A stretch of DNA of 52,391 nt from Synechococcus sp. SB0662_bin_14. GTDB lineage: Bacteria > Cyanobacteriota > Cyanobacteriia > PCC-6307 > Cyanobiaceae. Positions 41,730 through 49,752 of this stretch are shown one piece after another (position 1 is the stretch's first letter; each line of letters begins with the position of its first letter). The stretch covers positions 1-52,391 of the forward strand of contig VXNS01000004.1 of assembly GCA_009840445.1 (NCBI GenBank), written 5' to 3'. The notes under the pieces were generated by a model. It was given only the letters and a program-made list of their open reading frames with translations. It had not been told where the DNA came from and ran no database searches. The translations under genes and the position numbers were made by a program.

Positions 41730-43004
41730 TTAGCCTTGCCCCAAAGTCGCAAGTCTCACTTTGCCTGTAAGCAGATATTCGCTCTCGCGTTCAGGTCGTT
41801 TCGGCAGCGCTTCCACAGTGCCGGAATCGATGAGTTTTTCCATGGTTTCCGAGACCTCTTCAATGTCAAGATCCCAGATGCCCGACAACGTGGTCCGGGT
41901 TTGGATTGAGCCTGAATCTGCCACAGCCCACTGCAGGATACGCCTCCAGTTTGTCGGGCCTAGCTCCTCTTTTAATTCCTCCTGGTTCTGTTTCCTGAGT
42001 ACCGACAGGAGATCATTGAGACTGGCAGGTAAGGCCATATTGTCGGTCATGTCCAGTAGAAGGGTTTGCATTCCATCCTCCAGGCTTTTGAACATCCCCC
42101 GTAGATCTCCACGAAAAACGTCGTACAGCTTTTCCACAACAGAATCTTCAACGGGATTCCGGAACGGCTGGTTGGCATCAATTTGAAGTGCTTGATAGCG
42201 ATTGTTCAGCAGCTCATATACGTTTGATAGGGTTAATTCTTTCAAGACCATGGGGTTACTGAATACTGACCTGATTTGGGGGTGGTGGTTCACGACAGTG
42301 CGCACCACATCTGTGGCGCCCACGACAATCACGTGCAGGCCATCCAGCATCAACGCCGAGTCTCGAATATCCCGCAGCACATCCGCTGCATCCTGTGTAT
42401 CCGTCTTATTGAGATTTTCCAGATTATTCAGGTGCAGCAATATACCCTTGGCTCCTTTCTGTAGAGCGTAATTCAGCAGGTTACGAAGTACCCGGGGACC
42501 ATCCAGAATCAATGCACTGGGGGGCGTGGAAACCGTCTCTGATCCGCCGCCGCCAACCCCGAAGCCCGCCACTGACACGTTCATGGTTCCGCTCCGCAAT
42601 CTAACGCTACACACCAGTTGTTGGGCTTCCTCCACTGCCGGATCGTCGTCCGCATCGGGGTTGCAGGCCACAACGGCGTCGTAGACACCAGCAAGCAACT
42701 GTCCCAGCAGCACACCGCTACTTTCCGTTGTAATGGAAATGAAGTCATCCGCTGTCCAGTAGCCCGCCGCTCTGGCCCTGTCTTTGACCACCTGAACCAG
42801 TGTGGTCTTGCCGAGGCCGGGGCGACCGGCAACAGCCTGTCTGGAACCGAGATTGCTGCCGATGGTGGCAAGCAGCCGCCGCAACTCGCGCTGCCGCCCC
42901 ACGAACAGACTCAGTGGTTTTGTGTTTGAGTCCTTCTGGAGCGCAGTCTGGAAGTAGGGAGAGGATTTCAAATGAAAGATCTCCCAAATGTTTGGTAAAG
43001 ACAT
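41730..43004 (-). CDS. AAA ATPase with C-terminal winged-helix-like region
   Basis: This 424-residue protein is an ORC/STAND-like AAA ATPase. After an N-terminal lead it has the typical LFVGRQRELRRLLATIGSN, the Walker A AVAGRPGLGKTTLVQ (about 60-68), a beta-rich insertion ending in VAGFGVGGGGSETVS, and a Walker-B-like strand GILLHLNNLENL in which the usual acidic pair is Asn-Asn. VIVVGATDVVRTVVNHHPQIRSVFSNPMVLKEL in parts fits the sensor region. The C-terminus (NWRRILQWAVADSGSIQTRTTLSGIWDLDIEEVSETMEKLIDSG in parts) looks like a winged helix. It is on the minus strand after the Fic gene, opposite to the hsd genes. The biochemical role is unknown; a defence or regulatory ATPase is plausible. 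Confidence 0.75.
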   Translation of the reverse strand: MSLPNIWEIFHLKSSPYFQTALQKDSNTKPLSLFVGRQRELRRLLATIGSNLGSRQAVAGRPGLGKTTLVQVVKDRARAAGYWTADDFISITTESSGVLLGQLLAGVYDAVVACNPDADDDPAVEEAQQLVCSVRLRSGTMNVSVAGFGVGGGGSETVSTPPSALILDGPRVLRNLLNYALQKGAKGILLHLNNLENLNKTDTQDAADVLRDIRDSALMLDGLHVIVVGATDVVRTVVNHHPQIRSVFSNPMVLKELTLSNVYELLNNRYQALQIDANQPFRNPVEDSVVEKLYDVFRGDLRGMFKSLEDGMQTLLLDMTDNMALPASLNDLLSVLRKQNQEELKEELGPTNWRRILQWAVADSGSIQTRTTLSGIWDLDIEEVSETMEKLIDSGTVEALPKRPERESEYLLTGKVRLATLGQG

Positions 43005-43142
43005 GATTCAGTAGCGGCGTTTGGCGATCCTGACTCTTGGGGATCTTAGCAAAAGCCCAAGCCTCCATTCCTCCAAAAGCACAAGTAGCGCTTCAAGCCC
43101 TGGTCACCCTTGAACTTCACGCCACCTCTACCGGCTTGGGAC

Positions 43143-44312
43143 TCACCCGAGCGGCTCGCCGTCCTCACTGAGGATGGCCAGGTAGGCGTTATAGGCAAAC
43201 AGCCGGTTCCTGCGTCCTCCGGTGGTCTCGCGGGCAATGCCCAGCGCCGCCAAGTGATCCATGGCCTTGGCAGCCGTGGGAAAGCTGACGCCTGTCTGCT
43301 CCTTCAAGGCGCCAATGCTGGTCAGGGGCCGTTGGCATAGGGCTTGGAAGACCTGGCGGACGCCGAGGCCCGAGCGGCCCAGGTCGGCTTGGGCAAGGCG
43401 GGCCTCGTCACTTTTGAAGAGTTCCTGCAGACGACACACCATGGCAACAGCAGCGGTGGCGGTCCGTTGAACACCTTCCAAAAAGAAAGAAAGCCAGGCC
43501 TCCCAATCCCCCTCCTGGCGCACCTGATCCAGCAATGCGTAGTATTGGCTGCGGTGTTGCTTGAAAAACAGGCTGAGATAGAGCAACGGCTGCTGCTGCA
43601 CTCGGGAATCTACCAGCATCAGCACAATCAACACCCGGCCGAGGCGACCGTTGCCGTCCAGAAACGGGTGGATGGTCTCGAACTGGACATGGGCCAAGGC
43701 CGCTTTGGCCAAAGCCGGCACGTCGTCCTGGGCATGAATGAACCGCTCAAGATCGGCGATGCAATGGGCCACGTGCTCTGGCGGTGGGGGAACAAAACGG
43801 GCGTTTCCAGGACGGGTCCCGTCAATCCGGTTCTGACTGCGCCGGAACTCTCCTGCAACCTGGTTTGAACCCCGACCACGGGCCAGCAGCACCCCATGCA
43901 CCTCCCGCAGGAGCCGAGACGACAAGGGGAAGCCACTGTTCAGGCGACGCAGCCCATACTCCAGCGCCGCCACAGCACTGGACACCTCAACCACGTCAGC
44001 CAATGGCGCGCCAGGAGCCTCGTCCAATTCAAATAGCAGAAGGTCGCACAGGGAAGACTGGGTTCCCTCTATCTGCGATGACAGCAGGGCTTCCCGTTGC
44101 ACACAGGCATACAGGAAAAGGCTGAGTTCCGGGACCAGCACGGAGACTCCGTCAAGCCGTCCACAGGCAAGGAGCGCCGCATCGTGCAATGCCCGCAGCG
44201 AAGGGCTCCAGGCCAGTGGTGGGACCGGTGGCAGAGGATTGGGCACAAAGGCTTGAATCACCTCCCCCGCCGTGGTTGTGGTGACCGTATGACCGGTGGC
44301 GCCTCTGTGCAT
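43143..44312 (-). CDS. Fic family protein (AMP-transfer type, class II)
   Basis: Fic proteins transfer AMP (or related groups) to target hydroxyls. This 389-residue copy holds the full catalytic core FETIHPFLDGNGRLGRVLIV (HPFxDGNGRxGR, residues 215-226) and, near residue 78, SSQIEG, which fits the inhibitory (S/T)xxxE(G/N) helix of self-inhibited Fic enzymes. A winged-helix-like C-terminus (LTSIGALKEQTGVSFPTAAKAMDHLAALGIARETTGGRRNRLFAY in parts) follows. Type I restriction loci often carry such a gene. Three to four copies of a TTGAATA-like half-site lie just upstream. It is divergent from hsdR across 235 bp and is followed on the minus strand by the AAA gene after 138 bp. Confidence 0.92.
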   Translation of the reverse strand: MHRGATGHTVTTTTAGEVIQAFVPNPLPPVPPLAWSPSLRALHDAALLACGRLDGVSVLVPELSLFLYACVQREALLSSQIEGTQSSLCDLLLFELDEAPGAPLADVVEVSSAVAALEYGLRRLNSGFPLSSRLLREVHGVLLARGRGSNQVAGEFRRSQNRIDGTRPGNARFVPPPPEHVAHCIADLERFIHAQDDVPALAKAALAHVQFETIHPFLDGNGRLGRVLIVLMLVDSRVQQQPLLYLSLFFKQHRSQYYALLDQVRQEGDWEAWLSFFLEGVQRTATAAVAMVCRLQELFKSDEARLAQADLGRSGLGVRQVFQALCQRPLTSIGALKEQTGVSFPTAAKAMDHLAALGIARETTGGRRNRLFAYNAYLAILSEDGEPLG

Positions 44313-44333
44313 GGGGCCTACTGGAAAAGAGCT

Positions 44334-44435
44334 TTGAATAAGCGAGGAGCCTATTCAAGGATAGGGGCATAGCCTTGAATAACCACCGGGAGGTCTCGGC
44401 TGAGAACAGGTCCAGCCCCGTCCGCCGGCTGAATA
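44334..44435. promoter_or_regulatory. Cluster of TTGAATA half-sites upstream of the Fic gene
   Basis: TTGAATA occurs at 44334-44340, inverted as TATTCAA at 44352-44358, again as TTGAATA at 44375-44381, and as CTGAATA at 44429-44435. The first two form a perfect 7-bp inverted repeat with an 11-bp spacer. They lie 22-123 bp upstream of the Fic start, in the 235-bp divergent gap to hsdR. This is an operator-like arrangement that could be bound by the winged-helix tail of Fic itself or another regulator. Apart from this the gap shows nothing recognisable. Confidence 0.55.
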
Positions 44436-44547
44436 AGCACAAGGGGCTCCAGCAACGCCAGAACCCTCTTTGCTGATCGGGACAACCCCAATCCAATGGC
44501 CCGCGTAGCGTAGCAGGTGCGCCTCTTGACCACAGTCAGTCAGGCCC

Positions 44548-47500
44548 GTGAGCACCCCCATGACCTTTAACCCCACGGAAAAACACCAGTCCCAGATTCC
44601 GGCCCTTCAACTGCTGGTGGCCCTGGGCTTCAGGCCGCTGTCCCAGGCCGAGGCGCTGCGGTTGCGGGGTGGCCGGCGGCGGAACGTGGTGCTGGACGAC
44701 GTCCTGGCGCAGCAACTCATGGGCATCAACCGCTTCACCCACCGGGGCCAGGGCTACGGCTTTGATCTGGAAGACGCCCACGAGGCCATGGGGCGCCTCA
44801 AGCCCACCCCGGAGCAACTGAGGGGACTTCGGGGCGCCAACCAGGATATTTACGACACCCTGGTTCTGGGCACAACCATCACCAAAACCATTGACGGCGA
44901 CAGCAAGAGCTACACACTGCGCTTCATTGACTGGGACAATCCCGCCAACAACCGGTTCCACGTCACGGCGGAGTTTGCGGTGGAGGGTATGACTTCCGGC
45001 CAGGTGCGGCGCTGTGACGTGGTGGGGTTCGTGAATGGCATTCCGGTGCTGGTGATGGAGAGCAAGCGGCCTTCGGAGACTCTGGAGAAGGCGGACAGCC
45101 AACTGATTGGTTATCAATCTGCAGACAACATTCCCCATCTTTTCCACTTCGCCCAGCTTCTGGTCACCATGAACCGAAGGGAGGCTCGCTATGCCACGGT
45201 GGGCGCGTCACGGAAGTTCTGGCACCCATGGCGGGACAAGGAGGATACCGACGCAGCCATTGCGCTCCTGATTCACCGTGGCCTCTCGGCGGGGGAAAAG
45301 GAGGTCGTCTTTTCCGGTGACCTGGCCGCTGCTCGCCCCGATTTTGAGGCCATGGCCGCGGCGGGGGATCGTGTCGTCACCCCACAGGATCGCACCCTCT
45401 ACGGTCTCTGCCGGCCCGAGCGCCTGCTGGACATGATTCGGCGGTTCACGGTATTCGATGGCGGGATACGGAAGGTGGCGCGTCACCAGCAGGTGTTTGC
45501 CGTTCGCCGGGCCATGGACACCGTCAAGCAACAGGACATGAGCGGTAGGGGACGGCAGGGTGGCGTCATCTGGCACACCCAGGGTTCCGGCAAGTCCCTC
45601 ACCATGGTCATGCTGGGGCGTTCCCTGGCGTTGGCGCCCGATATCGAGAATCCGCGCATCATCATCGTCACGGATCGGGACGATCTGGACAAGCAAATCA
45701 AGGCCACCTTCAAGTCTTGTGATCTGGAGCCCGTCCGGGCCACCAGCGGCGCACACCTGCTGAAGTTGATCCGTGACAAAACCCCTCTCATCACCACCAT
45801 CATCAACAAATTCGACACGGCCTTGAAGAGAAGCCAGGTGATTGATGATGACCGGAATATCTTTGTGTTGGTGGACGAGAGCCACCGAAGCCAGACGGGG
45901 CGCTACGGCGGCCACAGCCGGATGGCCGGCAAGATGCGACGCATGTTGCCCAATGCCTGCTACCTGGGCTTCACCGGCACCCCGCTACTGAAGAGGGAGA
46001 GAAACACCCTCTCCAGCTTTGGCCGCTTGATTCATCACTACGCCATCAACGAAGCCGTTGCCGATCAAGCCGTTGTGCCCCTCCTGTATGAGGGCAGGCT
46101 TGTCCGGCAGCAGGTGACCGGTGAAGGAGTTGACCGCTGGTTCGACAAGATCAGCATTGGCCTGACGGACAACCAGAAGGCTGATCTAAAGCGCAAGTTC
46201 TCCCGCATGGATGCCCTGGCGAAAACGGATCAAGCGATCCGCGCCAAGGCCTTCGACATCTCGGAGCACTATCGCCAGCATTGGCAGTGTACTGGATTCA
46301 AAGCCCAGTTGGTGGCGCCCTCAAAGGCCGCCGCCGTGCGCTTCAAAGAGGTGCTTGACGAGATTGGTCACGTGTCCAGCGCCATCATCATTTCACCGCC
46401 AAACGACCGCGAGGGCAATGAGGAGGTGGATCAGGATTCCAAGGATCTTGTTCATGATTTCTGGTCGAAGATGATGAAGCAATACAAACATGAAGAGGAA
46501 TACAATCGCCAAATTATTGCAGCTTTTAAGGAATCAGATGATCCTGAAATCCTCATCGTTGTCTCCAAGCTGCTGACGGGTTTTGATGCGCCACGGAATA
46601 CGGTGCTCTACATCTGTAAATCCCTGAAGGAACACAATCTTTTGCAGGCCATCGCCCGTGTGAACCGTCTCCATGAAGACAGCAACGCAAAGCAGGAGAA
46701 ACAGTTTGGCTTTATTCTTGACTACGAAGGTCTTCTGGGTGAGCTGGATCGCACCTTGACCACCTACAGCGCTTTTGCGGAGTATGACCCGGCGGACCTC
46801 CAGGGAACCGTCCATGACGTTCGGGAGGAGATCCGTAAGTTACCCCAGTTCCGTGAACAACTGTGGGACCTGTTCAAGCCGGTGAGCAACAAGAAGGATA
46901 TGGAACAGTTGGAACAGCACTTGGGAGACGATGCCACCCGTGAAGCGTTCTACGAACGGCTGCGGGCCTTCAGCCGCTGTCTGCACATCTGCTTGTCTTC
47001 AGATAAATTTCCGGATGTCTTCAACGAGAAACAAGCTGATGCAATGAAAGACGACTGGCGGCAGTTCTCACACCTGAAACGCTCCGTGCAACGCCGCTAT
47101 CAGGACACCGTCAACATGCACCAGTTTGAGCCCAAGATCCAGCAGCTCCTGGACGACCATGTGGCGGCCATGCCAGCCGAGACCGTCATTGATCCGGTGA
47201 ACATCAACAACCCGGATGCCCTGAAGGCAGTGGTGGCGGAAACCGGCGTTTCCCAGGCTTCACGGGCAGACCGCATTGCCAGCGCCACCCGACGGGCAAT
47301 CACGGAAAAGATGGACCAGGATCCCGCCCTGTACAGACAGTTCTCCGAGCTGCTGGAAGAGACCATCCGCGCCTACCGGGACCGGCGCCTTTCCGAGCGG
47401 GATTATCTGGCCAAGGTGGTGGACCTGGCCGGCCAGGTGGCCCGCAAGGATCGCGGCGAGGGTGTGCCCCAGGCGCTCCTGGGCAACGACCATGCACAAG

Positions 47501-47784
47501 CCGTTTTTGGCATCCTCAAGGAGCACCTCTGTGGGAACCATGGGCTCCAGGTGGATCATGGGGAGGCTGCCGCCATGGCCTTGAACGTCATGTACATCAT
47601 CCAGGCCCATCTGATGGTAGGCATCTGGTCCAACGAAGAGGCGCAGAATGCCCTGCGCAACGCCATGGATGACTTCTTTTTTGACGTGGTGCGGGACCAG
47701 AAGGGCATTGCCGTGCCCGAGGAAGTTCTTGACCAGCTTCAGCGCGACATCATGGACGTGGCCCGTGCCCGGTTTGTCCGATGA
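44548..47784 (+). CDS. hsdR: Type I restriction endonuclease subunit R
   Basis: HsdR translocates and cleaves unmethylated DNA. The 1078-residue protein starts at a GTG at 44548 (an ATG at 44560 is in frame). The nuclease domain carries D157, then ESK (E171, K173) in VLVMESKRPSE and the QxxxY motif QLIGYQ. The SF2 motor has Walker A THTQGSGKS-like GSGKSLTMV (about 344-352), DRDDLDKQ, the DEAD-box variant DESHRSQ (443), LGFTGTPLL and VSKLLTGFDAPRN. The C-terminal helical domain ends with FDVVRDQKGIAVPEE and DVARARFVR. It is intact, so unmodified DNA could be cleaved if HsdS specificity is supplied. ATGA overlap links it to the next gene. Confidence 0.95.
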   Translation: MSTPMTFNPTEKHQSQIPALQLLVALGFRPLSQAEALRLRGGRRRNVVLDDVLAQQLMGINRFTHRGQGYGFDLEDAHEAMGRLKPTPEQLRGLRGANQDIYDTLVLGTTITKTIDGDSKSYTLRFIDWDNPANNRFHVTAEFAVEGMTSGQVRRCDVVGFVNGIPVLVMESKRPSETLEKADSQLIGYQSADNIPHLFHFAQLLVTMNRREARYATVGASRKFWHPWRDKEDTDAAIALLIHRGLSAGEKEVVFSGDLAAARPDFEAMAAAGDRVVTPQDRTLYGLCRPERLLDMIRRFTVFDGGIRKVARHQQVFAVRRAMDTVKQQDMSGRGRQGGVIWHTQGSGKSLTMVMLGRSLALAPDIENPRIIIVTDRDDLDKQIKATFKSCDLEPVRATSGAHLLKLIRDKTPLITTIINKFDTALKRSQVIDDDRNIFVLVDESHRSQTGRYGGHSRMAGKMRRMLPNACYLGFTGTPLLKRERNTLSSFGRLIHHYAINEAVADQAVVPLLYEGRLVRQQVTGEGVDRWFDKISIGLTDNQKADLKRKFSRMDALAKTDQAIRAKAFDISEHYRQHWQCTGFKAQLVAPSKAAAVRFKEVLDEIGHVSSAIIISPPNDREGNEEVDQDSKDLVHDFWSKMMKQYKHEEEYNRQIIAAFKESDDPEILIVVSKLLTGFDAPRNTVLYICKSLKEHNLLQAIARVNRLHEDSNAKQEKQFGFILDYEGLLGELDRTLTTYSAFAEYDPADLQGTVHDVREEIRKLPQFREQLWDLFKPVSNKKDMEQLEQHLGDDATREAFYERLRAFSRCLHICLSSDKFPDVFNEKQADAMKDDWRQFSHLKRSVQRRYQDTVNMHQFEPKIQQLLDDHVAAMPAETVIDPVNINNPDALKAVVAETGVSQASRADRIASATRRAITEKMDQDPALYRQFSELLEETIRAYRDRRLSERDYLAKVVDLAGQVARKDRGEGVPQALLGNDHAQAVFGILKEHLCGNHGLQVDHGEAAAMALNVMYIIQAHLMVGIWSNEEAQNALRNAMDDFFFDVVRDQKGIAVPEEVLDQLQRDIMDVARARFVR

Positions 47785-48497
47785 CCGGAGACCATGGCCG
47801 CCTGCGATACGGAGAGCAGGTCATCCCGTACCAAGTGGTTCGCCGACCCCGCAAGACCATGGAGATCGCCGTGGAGCCGGATACATCGGTCGTGATCGCC
47901 GCCCCCATGGAGGTCAGCATGGAGGCTGTTGCAGCCAAGCTCCGTCAGCGGGCAGCGTGGGTGGTCAAGCAACGGCGTTATTTTTCCCAATTCCTGCCGC
48001 GAACACCCCAGCGGCGCTTTGTGGCCGGGGAAACACACTACTACATGGGGCGACGATACAGGCTGAAAATTGTCCCCCACCGTCAGGACGGCGTGAAGTT
48101 GCTGCGGGGGTTCATTGTTGTGCAGACCCGGCAACCCCACCGACCCGGCATTGCACAGGACCTGGTGGAAGCATGGTACGGCCGTTGCGCCCGGGTCAAG
48201 TTCACCCAGCGCATGGCGGCTTGCCGCCAGCGTTTCCCGGAGCCTGATGACTTCCGCCCCCGCGGCCTCGTCATCCGCCACAGCCGGCGGCGGTGGGGAT
48301 CCATGTCTCCCGGAGGCAGGCTGCTCCTCAACCGTCGCTTGATCGAGGCGCCAGTGGTGGCCATTGACTACGTGATCACCCACGAACTATGCCATATGGC
48401 TGAGCCCCACCACGGTGCCGCCTTCTTCAAGCTGCTGGAGCGCGTGATGCCCGACTGGGAGCAGCGCAAGCAGCGGCTTGAACAGTTTATGGCGTAA
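47781..48497 (+). CDS. YgjP-type zinc metallohydrolase (DUF45, M48-like)
   Basis: This 238-residue protein belongs to the SprT-like/YgjP predicted metal-dependent hydrolases. The zinc motif is clear: DYVITHELCHMAEPHHGAAF (HExxH-type HELCH plus a downstream His). The N-terminus (YQVVRRPRKTMEIAVEPDTSVVIAAPM in parts) and SRRRWGSMSPGGRLLLNRRLIEAP in parts are typical. It overlaps the hsdR stop by 4 bp, as often seen in type I loci where this family follows hsdR. Its role there is not established, though peptide or RM-protein processing has been suggested. It is the right edge of the defence island. Confidence 0.93.
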   Translation: MTGDHGRLRYGEQVIPYQVVRRPRKTMEIAVEPDTSVVIAAPMEVSMEAVAAKLRQRAAWVVKQRRYFSQFLPRTPQRRFVAGETHYYMGRRYRLKIVPHRQDGVKLLRGFIVVQTRQPHRPGIAQDLVEAWYGRCARVKFTQRMAACRQRFPEPDDFRPRGLVIRHSRRRWGSMSPGGRLLLNRRLIEAPVVAIDYVITHELCHMAEPHHGAAFFKLLERVMPDWEQRKQRLEQFMA

Positions 48498-48549
48498 ATC
48501 TATGGCGTAAATTGCCCGGCGAGACCCCGTTCGGCCTCAGGCAAAATAG

Positions 48550-49752
48550 ATGCCCACAATGCAGACTTGGCCGGCCGCCATGGCTGAATTGCACTGTCGT
48601 CACCTCAGGCTGCCGGGGGAACCGGGCTTCTGGTGTTTCCACCTGGACGAGCAGGGCGTAGTCCGTGACGTGCGCCCCGAGCCGTCCCATGCTGTAGAGG
48701 GCCGCCAGCCGCGCCACTGGGACTGGCAGGGGGACTGGCTGAGTCCGGCGGCGGTGGACTTGCAGATTAACGGCCTGCAAGGCCTTTGGTTCGGCCTCCA
48801 GGTGGCCGAACAGTTGGATCCTCTTCGTCAAGCCCTGGTGTGGCTTCGGCAGCAGGGGGTGGATGCCGTTTGTCCCACCCTGATCACAGGGCCGCCGGCT
48901 CGGTTGCGCCGGAGCTTGGCGCTGCTGCGCCGGGTTCGGCAGCAGCAGGGTGTCGCTGAGGCCCGTCTGCTGGGGGCCCATCTGGAAGGCCCCTTTCTGG
49001 CGGTCAACAAACGCGGCGCCCATCCCCGGCGCCATGTCCAACCCCTGACGCTGGTGCACCTCAAACGGCTCATGGATGGATTCAGCACCGAGGACGTGGC
49101 CCTGGTGACCATGGCGCCGGAGTTGGACCCCCGCCATGAAGCCCTGGACTGGCTTGTGGAGCAGGGCATTGTGGTGGCCCTCGGGCACACGGAGGCCAAC
49201 CAGACGCAAGCAACAGCGGCCTTCGCGGCGGGGGCCCGCTTGCTGACCCACACGTTCAACGCCATGCCTCCCCTGCACCACCGGGCTCCAGGACCCGTTG
49301 CCGCCGCCGCCCTGGCGTCCGAGCCGGTGTTCCTGGGGCTCATTGCCGATGGTGTCCACGTTGATCCGGCTGTGGCTGTGCTCCTCACCCGCATGGCCCC
49401 AGGCCGGGTAGTGCTTGTGAGCGATGCCCTGGCCCCCTATGGCTTGGCCGAGGGGCGCTATCCCTGGGGTAGGCGCTGGATCACGGTTCAGCAGGGCACC
49501 TGTCGCTTGGAAGGCGGCGCCATGGCGGGCACCACCGTGGGCATCCTGGAGGGGGCGTGTCGGCTGGCGCGCTGGAGCCGGCAACCGGACGAGGCGATTC
49601 TGGCGGCAACCGTGCGGCCACGGGCTTGTCTGGGGCATGGTGCCACGGTGGTCCAACATCTGCAGGGCACTGCCCTTTCCCGGCTGTTGCGCTGGCGCTG
49701 GCAGCCGGAGGCGGCCCGTCTCGGCTGGGCCACGCCTCAACCCCGGGCTTGA
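48550..49752 (+). CDS. nagA: N-acetylglucosamine-6-phosphate deacetylase
   Basis: NagA deacetylates GlcNAc-6-phosphate in amino-sugar recycling. The 400-residue amidohydrolase shows SPAAVDLQINGLQGLWFG, LLGAHLEGPFLAVNKRGAHP (metal-binding Glu), VALGHTEANQTQATAAFAAGARLLTHTFNAMPPLHHRAPGPVAAAL in parts (two His ligands), IADGVHVDPAVAVLL and the catalytic Asp region VVLVSDALAPYGL. The start is an ATG at 48550; an ATG at 48559 and an ATG nearer AELHCRHLRL (48580) are also in frame. It is the first core gene past the island and converges on ppk with a 16-bp overlap. Confidence 0.9.
   Translation: MPTMQTWPAAMAELHCRHLRLPGEPGFWCFHLDEQGVVRDVRPEPSHAVEGRQPRHWDWQGDWLSPAAVDLQINGLQGLWFGLQVAEQLDPLRQALVWLRQQGVDAVCPTLITGPPARLRRSLALLRRVRQQQGVAEARLLGAHLEGPFLAVNKRGAHPRRHVQPLTLVHLKRLMDGFSTEDVALVTMAPELDPRHEALDWLVEQGIVVALGHTEANQTQATAAFAAGARLLTHTFNAMPPLHHRAPGPVAAAALASEPVFLGLIADGVHVDPAVAVLLTRMAPGRVVLVSDALAPYGLAEGRYPWGRRWITVQQGTCRLEGGAMAGTTVGILEGACRLARWSRQPDEAILAATVRPRACLGHGATVVQHLQGTALSRLLRWRWQPEAARLGWATPQPRA

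Noticed and set aside
41531-41770. Small plus-strand ORF after the PIN-GNAT gene
   Set aside because: It begins at a hairpin, has no protein-like pattern, and runs into the AAA gene on the other strand.
43046-43142. Short minus-strand frame between Fic and AAA (ending LKRYLCFWRNGGLGFC)
   Set aside because: It may be the tail of a lost gene, but it is short, overlaps the Fic 3' end and has no recognisable family.
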